DNA from: Galeopsis tetrahit
Taxonomy: Eukaryota; Streptophyta; Magnoliopsida; Lamiales; Lamiaceae
Direction: 5' to 3'
DNA length: 64,000 nt
Assembly: GCA_963675135.1 (NCBI GenBank)
Contig: OY776125.1
Span: 40,144,513-40,208,512, forward strand
Shown here: positions 52,768 through 63,952 of the stretch, piece by piece
Layout: the number at the start of each line of letters is the position of its first letter
How positions within the stretch are numbered: position 1 is the first letter of the stretch
Program-made: the position numbers and the translations under genes
The notes under the pieces: generated by a model
Databases searched by the model: none
Told to the model about the DNA's origin: nothing
What the model saw: the letters and a program-made list of their open reading frames with translations, nothing else

Positions 52768-54495
52768 TGTTGGTCCTGAAAGGAGTATATAACAAGTGTA
52801 TGAGGGGGGGGGGAATACACTTGTATGCAATTATTTCTTTGCAACTTTGATCAAACCAGAGATCAGCAATGTTGTCTTGGACAACTCTGCTGAAGATGTA
52901 TAACCTTTTCAAAGATAACCAAGCTACTAAGTACTACAGAGTACTTAGTTGAGTGACTATCTAACTTGGTTATAAGTGCGAAATAGTGGTTGGCCCTTTA
53001 GTTTAAACTCCTTTAAGTTCTGAAATCACTTTAAGCAATACAGTTCAGTTTTCAGGGAACTTGTCCAATACAGTTTTGCACAGTATTAGAATGTATGTTC
53101 TTTGAAAGATCAGTTTTGTGTGCAGTGTTGAATGTATGAGAGTACTTTGAAAGTAAATCAACACAAGAATTTATAGTGGTTCAGAGACTCAAGCTCCTAC
53201 ATCCACTTTCCCTGATTTAACAGGATAATTCCTTCACTCTTGGAATTAACTTGTTTTATAGTGCCAAGGTGCACTTGATCAAGAACACCACTCCTTGGTG
53301 AATTGATCCCTAGGATGTCTAGAGTCCTAGTACCCTTTATCAACTCAGAACTGAACTGTTCTTCTCTCAACAGTCAGCTCCTACCACTTCTACTACTACA
53401 ACCTTCTCACTTTCTCACTTGAAAGGGGTAAGGATTGAAGTAAGGTTCCAACTAATGAGATATCCTTTACAATGAAGATCAGTGTATAAGGATAGGATAT
53501 CTCTCTAAGCTTTGTATGGATATACAATAAGTTCAGCTTAGAAGAAGTGTTTCAAGACTAAGAATGTCTTTTGAGGACTTTGAAGCTTCAGAGTAGTTGT
53601 TCAGTTGGATGTAGAATGGATGCTTCAAATGGTCTTCACACTTCTTGTATTTATAGACAAATTTGAGGATTTGCCCGTTGGAGAGGCAGTCTCAAATTGC
53701 TATAAATGTCTTCCTTGAGTCCTTCAAATTGGAAGACAGATTCTTGATAGTGACATGTCCTCATTTGGGTAATAAACGGCTTGTAAGACTTTGTCTTCAT
53801 TCTGCAGCACTCTTCCCAATGTCTGACTTTAAGATTCTCTTGTTAGGACTTGGACATGGCTTCTGAAGGTTGTTCCACTGATAGGACAACATTCCTTATC
53901 AAATGGACAACTCTGCTTATCACTATCAGCATACTTGCTTATCAGCATAGTTGGCTTGCTCTTCTTCAGATGACTTGGCTCTTTTCCTTTGCTTCATTGA
54001 AGTGTGATCTCAGCATGATTCATTGAAGTATTTTAGGGTGTAGTTGTCTTTATCTCTTCAGCATAGTTGGCTTTCAAGCTTTAGAACACTTGTTCTGATT
54101 TAATTGTACTGAGACAACTCTTCTGGACAATTCTCCTGATCAGAGCATTTGAATATATTTGGCCTTTAAGCTTCCAGAACATTTGTTCTTGTTTTAATTG
54201 TGCAGAGACACCTTCTCTGGACAATTCTCCTGATCGGAGCATTCTTGGCCTTCAATAGATTTAGTGTTTGTTCCAGAATTTGAGCCTTGAGGGGATTTGA
54301 TTTAGATGGACTTCAAAGCATATGATCCCCCTCAAATTGTGCATCTATACAACTAAGAGCTGCCTAACATATCATTCTTCTCATCTAGTCTTATGTTATG
54401 TGTTCTAACATTTTTAGAACACAATCAATTATGACTAGGCATGTCTCAGGGGGTTTTGGTATTCAATCAAAACATTTATCATTTTATTCCCAATA
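52768..54495 (-). repeat. Solo LTR of Sirevirus family 'D' (1728 bp)
   Basis: On the minus strand it starts TATTGGGAATAAAATG and ends CTTTCAGGACCAACA; no internal region adjoins. The duplications GTTTT (52763-52767) and GTTTC (54496-54500) match at four of five bases, and the gag register is kept across it. Its first bases match the 3' LTR start of element C/D at 63953, so they are one family. A G/C run (GGGGGGGGGG, about 52804-52813) and many GATCAGT-like words occur. It arose by LTR-LTR recombination (established mechanism). Confidence 0.92.
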
Positions 54496-55834
54496 GTTTC
54501 TGATTGTTGCAATCATCTAACAACTTTTGGTATTCATTGTCATCAGTCCTTTTTCCTGCATCATCAACCAAACCATTAAAATAGTTCAAATCTGGGTGAC
54601 TCTGTTCTGATGTTGTTGTAGATGTTGAAGTATCAGGTACAGCATCAGAATCTGTTTCATCCAGATCATCATATGAGGAATCATTATAATCAATTCTGGT
54701 AAAATTAGAATATTCATTCTGATTTAATTCATCAAGATCATCATCATCAGATTGATCACTCAAGGTAGCACTAAAATTCAGTTTTTGCTCAAGTCTAGTA
54801 TTGACACATTCATTTGCATAATGGTCATAACCAGAACAAGCATTGCATTGAACTGATTTTCGAAATTCAGGATCATACCTTGGTTTACCTTCACTCTTTG
54901 ATAGTCTTGGTGTGAATTGACCTTTCCTCCTTTCTGGTTGAGGTGTTGATGTGTTGATTTGAATCTTAGGTTGAATGTTTCTAGATTTGTTCACAGATTT
55001 CTTAAGAAACTTATTAAAGTGCTTAGTGAGCAAGGCAATGTTGTTAGGATCCTTGAGGCATTTATCAAGCAATTCTTCATCCGAATCAACTTCAGTAATG
55101 ATAGGTTGAATCTCAGAATTGTTTGATGTTTCCCCTCTAAAAACCACAACTTTCTTATCAACATTAGTTTCATCAACTTGATTAGTGTTTATCTCATATG
55201 TTCTAAGGATACTCACTAATTCATTTCGACTTAACTTATCCGTATATTTTGCCTCTTCAATAGCACAAATTTTAGCATCAAATCTCTTAGGAACAAATCT
55301 TAATATCTTATGAACTACTCTAACATTAGAAATAGGGTCACCAAGAGAATGTGATTCATTGATTATCTCACTTAACCTTTCATTGTAGGATGAAATTGTT
55401 TCATCTTCCTTCATTCGGAGATTCTCAAATTTTGTTCCCAACATTCGACGCTTAGTCCTTCGAACACTGTCTGAACCCTCACAATGCTATTGCAACCTGT
55501 CCCATGCATCTTTAGAAGTAGAACAGTTAGATATAATTTTAAACATTGAAACATCAACATAAGTAAAAATAGCATTTAAAGCTTTAGAATTGTAGCTTGC
55601 TGTTGTTATTTCATCAGCCGTCCAATCAACTTCTCTCTTGAGTTGAACTTCACCATCTGCATCTGCTGGTCTCTTTGGAGCTTCCCAGCCTGTAAGTACA
55701 GTCCTCCAAGCACGTTCATCAATCGACTTGATGTACATACGCATCTTAGGCTTCCAATAAGCATAATTCGAACCATCTAAAACGGGTGGCCTAAGTGCAG
55801 TGGATATGTGATGTGTTTCCATTGCTAATATCAA
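54496..55834 (-). pseudogene. Sirevirus A gag, N-terminal part
   Basis: Start METHHISTALRPPVLDGSN is near 55822; an ATG at 55834 adds four residues. The Sirevirus gag core is clear: YAYWKPKMRMYIKSIDERAW, SNCSTSKDAWDRLQ, then a TAG at 55489-55487, and GTKFENLRMKEDETISSYNE, VVHKILRFVPKRF and RNELVSILRTYEIN. A CCHC knuckle CNACSGYDHYANEC near residue 315 and an acidic D-rich tail follow. It ends at the solo LTR after NNQK. The counterpart in element C/D reads through the position of the stop, so it is a point mutation. Confidence 0.94.
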
Positions 55835-55882
55835 CTAAAAACACACTTGACCAAAGATCTAACCTAGTGTCGTCAGGTATCA

Positions 55883-55894
55883 GCTCTGATACCA
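55883..55894 (-). promoter_or_regulatory. Primer-binding site of Sirevirus A, tRNA-iMet type
   Basis: Minus strand TGGTATCAGAGC, two bases inside the 5' LTR. Confidence 0.95.
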
Positions 55895-55896
55895 AC

Positions 55897-56754
55897 TGAA
55901 AGTGTGTTGGGTGTATGAAGTGTTTAAGTTTAAGTAGAAATATGTTGTACTAAATGTTGAGACAAATTGTACAACACTGACTCTAACAGAATATCAGAAA
56001 TAAAGATACATAGCGGAAGACTTGAAACACTAAAAACAAACGAGATACAATGGAAATGTTTTTCACATAGATTTTATAAATAAAAATCTATGCGAGTCTT
56101 ACGGCGAAATCAATACTTATCTTCAAGTATAAATGTTATGTGAAATGTTACAATAATAACCTTCACAACTAAAACTACAAACGAGGCAGGTGCCCTGTTT
56201 TGTAAACGAACTAAGTGTATAAGATTACACACTGTCGAAATGCTAGTCTATCTATGATTACACTTTCGATAGATAAGAAAAGCACACAGCCATACGGGTG
56301 GGATACTTCGTATGATCTAAAATGTATAACTACTGGCCACAATTCCTAACAGCGATGAACGCTCGGTCTAGGAGATTGATCGAATAGAATACACTGAATT
56401 GTGGAGCCTTCCTTCGGTATTTATAGAGTAGGATGCGAATTCTAGAGGCTTCCAACATTGAGGTCCTACTTTTTAGGAACTCAACTTCCACAACTTCCAT
56501 GATCTTTCTAGATCCTTCTTGCATGCTCCAAGTCGTTCTAAAAGGTTCCAGGCTGGTCTAGCACGTTCTGCAATGTTCTGGAGTCTTCCAGGTTCCAGAT
56601 CCTTGTAGAAGCTTCTAGATCTTGCCAGAAATGCAACAACATTTAGATCAACATTTAATGTAGCATTTCAGAAAAGACTTAGAAAAAATCTCGGAAGGTC
56701 AAATTAAGATGTTGTTAAGAATGTTGATACATTTAAGAATTCACAACATCTACG
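55897..56754 (-). repeat. 5' LTR of Sirevirus A (858 bp)
   Basis: Same length and ends as 32967-33824; the outermost base is G instead of A. About 20 differences to the other LTR by eye, mostly transitions. The outer flank GATTT is the target duplication, within LINE ORF2. Confidence 0.95.
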
Positions 56755-57668
56755 GATTTTAAGAACTTCATTAGTAACCGAATTCCCAATGATATCCCAC
56801 GATTCTTGGTAAAATTTAGCATTAAACCCATTATGCCCCAGGGCCTTATTGGGGTGGAGATCGAAGACCGTTTTTTCAACCTCCGTTTTACTGAAGGTGC
56901 CTCCTAGAAATTGAGCCATATCCGGAGACAATATATTTGTGACATGTTGGGAGACATTTTGGATATCTTCTAACAAAGGCTTTGAAGACTTGAAAATATT
57001 CGAAAAGTAGCGGAGATCGACCTCTCAATATCCGGTATCGAAGATACGACATTACCAGATTCATCTTGGATGTTCGTAATCCAGTTTCTCTTTTGTCTTT
57101 CATAGGCTCTATTGTGGAATATGTTGTTTTACGATCCCCACAACCCATCCAATTTATACAAGACCTTTGGTACCAAAACTCTTCCTTAAAGGCAAGAAGC
57201 TTATCAAATTCTCCCTCTAAACTGTCGAGTTCTTGACCTGAGATAGCACTACCATTTCCACAGTCCCAATTATTAATTTTATCAGAAATAGTATTAATCT
57301 TAACATCTAGAGATCCGACATGGTTTTTTGCCCAGAATTTTAAGGTTTGTTTGCAAATTTTGAGGCGTTCAGGGACTGAGTGTTAGTTCCCACTGTTATT
57401 CCAGGACGAAGAAATGATCTCTTTGCAGCTCGAATCTAACAACCATGCATTTTCAAAATAAAAGTTATCATTTGGTATTTGTTTCCATACCAGATTTTGA
57501 GCTTTAAAGGAAAGGCATATAGCTCGATGATCTGACCCGAACCAGTGGAGATTTCGAACCAAATGAGAGTTAAACAAATTCCTCCATTCAAGATTTGCAA
57601 CGAATCTGTCGAGTCGTTCCTGGATATTATGTATTCCTTTCCTTTTATTAGATCAGGTAAAACACGGT
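56755..57668 (-). pseudogene. LINE ORF2, 5' portion: endonuclease end, linker, RT start
   Basis: On the minus strand from 57668: FNSHLVRNLHWFGSDHRAIC and LSFKAQN give the endonuclease SDH end. A linker with GDRKTTYFHN-like wording follows, then NILSPDMAQFLGGTFSKTEV, VFDLHPNKALGHNGFNAKF and YQESWDIIGNSVTNEVLKI. It continues at 32966 with NRQAAFDD. Several stops and frame changes separate these motifs. The far end is cut by the C/D LTR. Confidence 0.92.
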
Positions 57669-58541
57669 TGTAGATGTTGTTAACTCTTAAATGCTTTAAC
57701 ATTATCAACAACATCTTAATTTGACCTTCCTTGATTTATTCTAAGTCTTTTCTGAAATGTTACATTAAATGTTGTACTAAATGCTCTCACATTCAGGAAC
57801 GATTCTAGAAGCTTCTACAAGAGTCTGGAACCTGGAAGATTCCAGAAGGTTGGAGAAGGTGCTAGAAGGCTTTGGATCATTGTAGAACGACCTGGAAGAT
57901 GGCAGAATGATCTAGAAAGATCATGGAGGTTGAGGTCCTAAAAAATAGGATCTCATAATGGAAGGATCTAGAAGCTGTGTATTTCTCTATAAATACCGCC
58001 AGAACCTCTCATTTCAAAGTATGCACTATTCGAGTAACACCTCCTTGAGCGTTCAACCCTAGTTAGGAGTTATGGTCAGTAGTTGTATCTTTTAACGTAC
58101 GCCGAGGGATACCGCCTTCCAGTGTACTTTGTTCTAGTCTTGAATCGAGTGAGAGTGAATCACAAGATTAGATTAGTTCTTTAGACAGTGTTTTACACTT
58201 AAGTCTGTTTGCGGATTCAGGCACCTGCCTCGATTGTAGTTTCCGTTTGTGGAATGTTGAAGTAATTGCTGAGACATTTCACACGACATTTTTGTATAAC
58301 TTAGGAACTAAGTTACTTTTCGCCGTAAGGCTTAGCATAGGTTTTGTTATTAATAAAATCTATGTTAAAAATTATTCCATTGTGTTCGTATTGTGTTTTA
58401 GTGTTTTAGACTTCCGCTATGTACTGTGTTTACTTATTCACATTCTGTTAGAGTTAATGCTACACTAATTGTCACAACATTCAGTGTAACATTGTTCTGT
58501 TTTTTACTTAAACACTAGATACCACCCCATACACACTTTCA
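57669..58541 (+). repeat. 5' LTR of element C/D (873 bp)
   Basis: It begins TGTAGATGTTG and ends CATACACACTTTCA, the same ends as the LTR of Sirevirus A read on its own strand. The body shares CTTAATTTGACCTTCC and AGTCTTTTCTGAAATG with A but is much diverged. A TATA-like CTATAAATACCGCC lies at about 57988. Confidence 0.9.
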
Positions 58542-58543
58542 GT

Positions 58544-58555
58544 TGGTATCAGAGC
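58544..58555 (+). promoter_or_regulatory. Primer-binding site of element C/D, tRNA-iMet type
   Basis: TGGTATCAGAGC, two bases after the LTR, exact match to the initiator-Met primer type. Confidence 0.95.
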
Positions 58556-58606
58556 TAATGCCTGACGACACTAGGTTAGATCCTTGCTTAAAGTGTGTTT
58601 TAGTTT

Positions 58607-61600
58607 ATGTTAGCAATGGAAACACATCACATATCCACAGCACTTAGGCCACCCGTTTTAGATGGTTCAAATTATGCTTATTGGAAGCCTAAGATGCGTA
58701 TGTACATCAAGTCAATTGATGAACGTGCTTGGAGGACTATTCTTACAGGTTGGGACGTACCAAAGAATCCAGCAGATGCCGATGGTGAAATTCAACTTAA
58801 GAAAGAAGTTGATTGGACAGCCGATGAGATAACAACAGCAGGATATAATTCTAAAGCCTTAAATGCTATTTTTACTTCTGTTGATACCTCTATGTTTAAA
58901 ATTATATCTAACTGTTCTACTTCTAAGGATGCATGGGACAGGTTACAAGAGCATTGTGAAGGTTCCGATAGTGTTCGAAGGACAAAGCTTCGAATGTTGG
59001 GGACAAAGTTTGAGAATCTCCGAATGAGGGAAGATGAAACCATTTCATCCTACAACGAAAGGTTAAGTGAGATTATTAATGAATCGAGATTCCATAGAGT
59101 TAGATTCTCCTCAGAGGATCTGGAAGGAGCCTTTGGATTGCCTTATGAGGGAAGGAATCCAGAAGTGTATGGCACTGGACATGAAGAGGAAATAACCCAA
59201 GAGTGGTTATTAGTTCCAGGCCCTCTCTCCTCAACTCAAAACAAGAAAACTCTCAAGCCAGAGTTTCTTAATCTCTTTGAGGTAGTTGCTAAGAGCCTCT
59301 TAAGCAACACTGGAAGCCTAGAGCAGGTCAGCCAGCCAAGGATCAGAATCATGGCTGCCATTATTGATGCCAGTGATAAGGGCATCAAGTTTGATTGGAG
59401 GACCTTCATCATGTCTGAGATGATGAAAGAAAAGGCTAAATTTAAGGTGAAAGCCCACAACAAGGTGGTGCTAGAAGGAAAAATCAAGTATTGCACCAGG
59501 GCAAGCTTGTTGATTGAGAGGTTTTCCCACTATTCCCAGATGCAGACCTTTGCAAAGCCCCTCCCAGCCCAAAAGATCCTGTTCAGAAAGCTCAGTAAGA
59601 AAACTGAGAAAAGAAGGATGCTACTGGCCAAGCCTGCTGAAGAACAGGAGGAAGAGAAGCCTAAGATGAAAAAGAGAACTAAGGCCAGGGCTGTAAAGAC
59701 AAGAAAAATGTCTCAGAGAATCTCAGAAGAGAATTCAGATGCTTCAGCTGAGATTGAAGAAGTTGCTAGAGAAGGTGTACAAGTGCCATCTGATCATTCA
59801 GAAGAACTCAGGCAAAAGTACAATGAGACTAGACAAAAGTCTAAGGGTGATAAGAGAGTCAGGGAAGTTGTCCCTGAGAAGGAAGGAAGTGGAAGTAGCA
59901 GGGCCAGCAAGAGAAGGGCCAAACCTACTGAAAAGGTGTTGGAGCTGCAAGAAGAGAGGTCTCTTCAATTGGCTCTAAGGGAGAGCAGAGCTGAAAGCAG
60001 GGCCAAATCCATGTCAAGGACCAATTCATCTGGTTCTGGAACTCCAGAATTCAAAGTCCCTGAAGGTCAACCCATAGAGGCCAACCTCCCTGAAATTCAG
60101 TATCTTGAGCCCAACTCCCCTGAAACCCATGTTACCCCTTCCAACCAACCCATTACCCCTGTAAATCTCACTAAGATATATTCTCCTGAAGGGAATGAAC
60201 AAAGAAGTGGCATTGATGTGCTTGCTGATTTGGCAGTAGATGAGACAAGACTCCTGTCTCCCCTTGACTCATCCATGCTCAATTATTCAAAACTCTTAGA
60301 GCATGCACTCAATGAGCCAACCCCCCTGAGTAAAGCCCCTTCAGATTCATTGCTCTCTAAAGCAACTGAAGTACCTTCACTTGAGCCCAACCCTTCTGAA
60401 GCTAACATCCCTGAACTTAATCTGCCTGAAGCTTTGATAGGAGAACCCAGAGCCAACTCCCCTATAACCCAAAGTCCCCATTCAAGTGGAGATGAGGAGG
60501 AGTATACTTATGAAAGTATGCTCAGAGGAGGAGCTAAGGCTACTGTGGACAGCTTGTATCCTCAACTTGCTGAATTTCCAAGAATTCAGAAGGCCTTTCA
60601 GGATTTAAGGATGCTTGTTGATGTGAAAGATAAATCCTTGATGGAAATATCACAAGTCATCCAAGATAAAGGTGCAAACTGGTGGCAGATTGAGGAGAAT
60701 AGATTGCTACAATTTGCTGGAGTTTCAAAGACAAGATTCCTCATTGATGAGGAAATTTTTGCAAAGTTGGTAGCTGATAAGATTAAGAAGGAGAAAGAAC
60801 GAAAGGCAAAGGGAATCAAACACCCTGACAGTGGCTCCAATGATGATGATTCCCCTGATGATCCCTCAAACCCTTCAAATCCCAATCCTCCTGAAACCCC
60901 TCAAGCCAACCTCCCTGAATCCCTTCATCCCAAGTCTTCTGTCTCTGAAAGACTTTCCAATCCTCCCAAAACCTATCATAGGAAAGGCTCTGTAATCTCA
61001 GAGGTGTTGACCAAGGATGGTAACACAACCAAAGATACATCTGCCAATGAAGGTTCTTCTGAACCCAAGGCACAACCTAAAGATGTTGAGGTTCCTGTAT
61101 TAGAGGCTAGTTTGATTAAGGCCTATTCAGTGTCAGAGGAGTTGGACATTGATCAGCCCTTAATCATTCAGGATGACTCAGTGGCTGTTGATATAAGCAC
61201 TGTGATCTCCCCACAACTGCCATCTTTGAACCTTGATGAAGGTGGAGATGTTGCAGGTTTATGAGAAGGAGTTGAAAAGGAAAGATTAGTTGAAAAATCA
61301 GAGGGAGTTGAGGATGAAAGAGAGGTAGTCATCACTAAGATAGTGAGTGTACCACCATATGAGGGTGGAATAAGTGAGGAAGGACAGGTTATTCTTGAAG
61401 TCAAATCTGAACTTCAGGAATACCTTGATGAAAGGAGGCCTGATTCCTTGAGTGAGAACATTATTCATGAAGGGAGAAAAGAACAAGTTGAAAATGAGAA
61501 GAAGACTGCCGATGTATCAGAGTCTTATGCAAAAGAAATTGAGGGTGATGAGTGCTTATTTCCTAACTTGTTTGATTTATCTGATGTTGCAGGTATTTCT

Positions 61601-63496
61601 CTTGACCAAATTTTTGCAGATGAGTTCCTCACAGATGCCCCTATCCAAGTTGATACAGGCTCAGCTCAGGCCTTACTTGGAATGCAATCAGAGAAGTTGG
61701 ACTCCTTGGCTCATCAAGTCCAATCTGCTCATGCTGAAACTTCAGGAGCATTGAATGAGCAAGGAAGAACTCTAGCATCTGTAGAAATGAGGCTCACTGG
61801 CTCTGAAGATGTTGTGCTACCCACCCTTGAGGCAAGAATCAGTGGTGTGGAATCTGGTCTTCAAACCATCTCCACTGAAGTTCAAAATGCCAAGTCTACC
61901 ATGGAAGCCATCTCAGAGGAGGTCAAGAAAGAACAGAAGCTGCTGAGAGATAATCACAATGCTAATGTCAAACCTCTCAGGCTAACTGTCAAACAAGCTA
62001 TTGGAAAGAAGACTGCACTACAAAAGAGAAGAGCTGAAGAGCAAAGGCTAGCTATGGTCAAAGCTGCCTCAGAAAAATTTTCCCAAGAAGTGTTGGCCAA
62101 CATTGCTGAAGGTGCAGTGGCCAACCTCACTGAGCTCTTAAAAGCCCAACTGGATGCATCTCTGAAAACAGCCATGGAAGAGGTTGTCCAACAAAAGATG
62201 AAGCCTGTTCTAGCTTTCCTTAACTTGAGCAGTGATAGAATGCAGAATATACATGATGAAAATGTATATTTGTTGGAAGAGATGAAGTCCCTAAACCAGG
62301 CCCAATCCCTGATGGCCTCAACAATGAGTGACCTAAAGCCCCAGTGCTTTGATGCTGCCAAAAAGGGGGAAAGGGAAAGAGCAAGAGCAAAAGGTGCCTT
62401 GGTGATTGGGAGTCCAGTGCAAGGGAAGGACAAAGTCCCTGAAGGAAAGGGAAAAGAGCCAGAAATGCTGAATTTGGAAGATTTGGATGAAGAGGAGCAG
62501 TTAGCATTGGCATTGAAAAACTCAATGGCCTCAGCTCAAGAAGAGAGGGCAAGGAAACAGCAAAGACCAGGTGGTGAAGTGTCAGGTTTGGACAAAGATG
62601 CTGAAGGTGTCCAAACCAGAGGAAAGATCAAGAAGGCCCAAGGAAAGAAGAGACAAATTGAGAAATTCACTGACTTTCCTAGCAGCCTTGATCTTCCACC
62701 TGAATTCAGAATTGATGAGGATGAGCCTACATCAAAGAAAGCCAAAACTGCTGAAGAGGACAAATCTTCTGAATCTGGAAAAACTGCTGAAGGTACCAAG
62801 TCCTCTGAAGACATTGAAGAGTTGTTTGCTGAAGGATTTGGACCTGAACCTAAGAAGAAGACAACAGTCCTAGCTCTTGATCCATCAAAACTGTTTCATG
62901 AAGGGTATGGCAAAGACCCTGAAACACAACAAAAACTGGCCATGATGAGGGCCCAAGAGAAAATGGATCTGATGGAAGAAGCCAACAGAGCAAGAAATGA
63001 AAGGAGAGCAAACTTTCAGAAACCAAGAAGAAGAAGAGCAACTTACAGCAAGATGAAGCCTCAGCTTCTAATCCCAATGGACACCAAATATCCACACTTG
63101 GATAAATGGGTGCCAATTCAACTGAATGACACATGGGAAGAAGCCAAAAGGGAGTTTGTCTATGACTATTATGTCATTGACAGATGGAATGGAGGAGATG
63201 CAAACTCTGCCTTCACTGAGTTCATGCTAGAATACTACAGAGAGTTGTATCAACAACTACTTGCAGCTGCTGACATTGCAAGATTTGAACTCACAGCTCC
63301 CAAGCCAATCATATACATGCCTCCAAAGCTCGAAGGATGGATTGACCAAGCAAGAATTCTGAGGGAATTCACTGAGATCCTTAAGCTGAACAAGATGGTT
63401 CTTGGACCTAAGGGAACCAACCAAGAAGCCATGGCACTGAAAAGAAGAGTGTGGGCACAGTATGGAATGCTGCCACCTCCTGAGGATGATCTTTGA
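58607..63496 (+). pseudogene. gag N-terminus fused in frame to the Sirevirus extra ORF
   Basis: Residues 1-160 are Sirevirus gag (METHHISTALRPPVLDGSN, YWKPKMRMYIKSIDERAW, SYNERLSEIINES). At about nt 59085 the sequence changes abruptly to another protein: DLEGAFGLPYEGRNPE, PRIRIMAAIIDASDKGIKF, KIKYCTRASLLIERFSHY. Then come basic and acidic stretches, a proline/glutamate repeat region with PNSPET and PNPSEAN words, and EYTYESML. A TGA at 61262-61264 ends an 885-codon frame, but the same frame continues to 63496 with a long coiled coil (about QSEKLDSLAHQVQSAHAETS to HDENVYLLEEMKSLN) and a basic C-terminal domain with YPHLDKWVPIQLND and WAQYGMLPPPEDD. No gag zinc knuckle and no pol are present. 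The extra ORF function is unknown (envelope-like by position). Counted with the TGA it is 1630 codons, long for the type. Confidence 0.82.
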
Positions 63497-63938
63497 AATG
63501 GCTAAGTCTTCTGACCTTACCTGAATGATCAACTATGCTGAAATATGGTCAAGATTGCTGATGTGTTAATCTGTTTGCTCTGATCTATTAAAGATTGCTC
63601 TGATACAAGCTCTGTGCTCTGATGCTGAAAATATTATTTGAATTACTAGAATGAAATGCTCTGATGTATTTAAGTGTTATTGATTCATGCTCTGATATGT
63701 TAATTTCAACTATCAACATGCCTGTAATGATTTTTGAATGAATGATAGTTGAACTTATTTTGAATCAAGAAACACAAATCTCTCTATGCCTATCTTAAAA
63801 CCTACTTGCAACAAAAACAGTGAATACACTAACACATTATTTTTCAGGAATATTGACCTCAGTCATGTCTTCTAAAGATACATGTAATAGGTGTAGACAA
63901 GTCACTTTTGCTTAAATTATGTAGGTTTTGGCATCATC
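63497..63938 (+). other. Non-coding 3' region of element C/D with TGCTCTGAT repeats
   Basis: Between about 63575 and 63705 the word GCTCTGAT occurs six times in varying context. The remainder is AT-rich without an ORF. Confidence 0.7.
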
Positions 63939-63952
63939 AAAAAGGGGGAAAT
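63939..63952 (+). promoter_or_regulatory. Polypurine tract of the D-family 3' end
   Basis: AAAAAGGGGGAAAT directly before TGTTGGG; the preceding GCATCATC is also shared in form with the other Sirevirus elements here. Confidence 0.93.

Larger units (their letters stand above)
32967..56754 (-). mobile_element. Sirevirus-type Ty1/copia element 'A', host of four later insertions
   Basis: The LTRs are 858 bp each (32967-33824 and 55897-56754), begin TGAAAGTGTG on the plus strand, and are flanked by the 5-bp duplication GATTT (32962-32966 and 56755-56759). On the minus strand the order is LTR, tRNA-iMet primer site, gag, protease, integrase, RT, RNase H, extra ORF, polypurine tract, LTR. Nested inside are a solo LTR, a hAT transposon, a pol-less copia element and a CACTA element. 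Removing them and their TSDs leaves about 10,568 bp. The LTRs differ at about 20 sites by eye, mostly transitions, so it is fairly young although gag-pol and the extra ORF hold six in-frame stops. The last base of the right LTR is G where CA is expected. Confidence 0.96.
30161..57668 (-). mobile_element. L1-type LINE on the minus strand, split by Sirevirus A and element C/D
   Basis: The 3' end is a 14-base T run at 30161-30174, that is, the poly(A) tail on the minus strand. ORF2 then runs leftward to rightward as 30429-32966, is interrupted by Sirevirus A (32967-56754), and continues at 56755-57668 with the RT start, linker and endonuclease end. At 57669 it is cut by element C/D, and its 5' end is outside the window. 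GATTT is duplicated on both sides of Sirevirus A, proving that the two halves were once adjacent. It is inserted in the RT of element B. Confidence 0.93.

Noticed and set aside
58247..58468. 73-codon hydrophobic ORF in the C/D LTR
   Set aside because: Inside the LTR; no conservation in the related LTR of Sirevirus A.
58607..63496. A novel host gene of 1600 codons
   Set aside because: It starts with Sirevirus gag and lies between a primer site and a polypurine tract, so it belongs to a retroelement.
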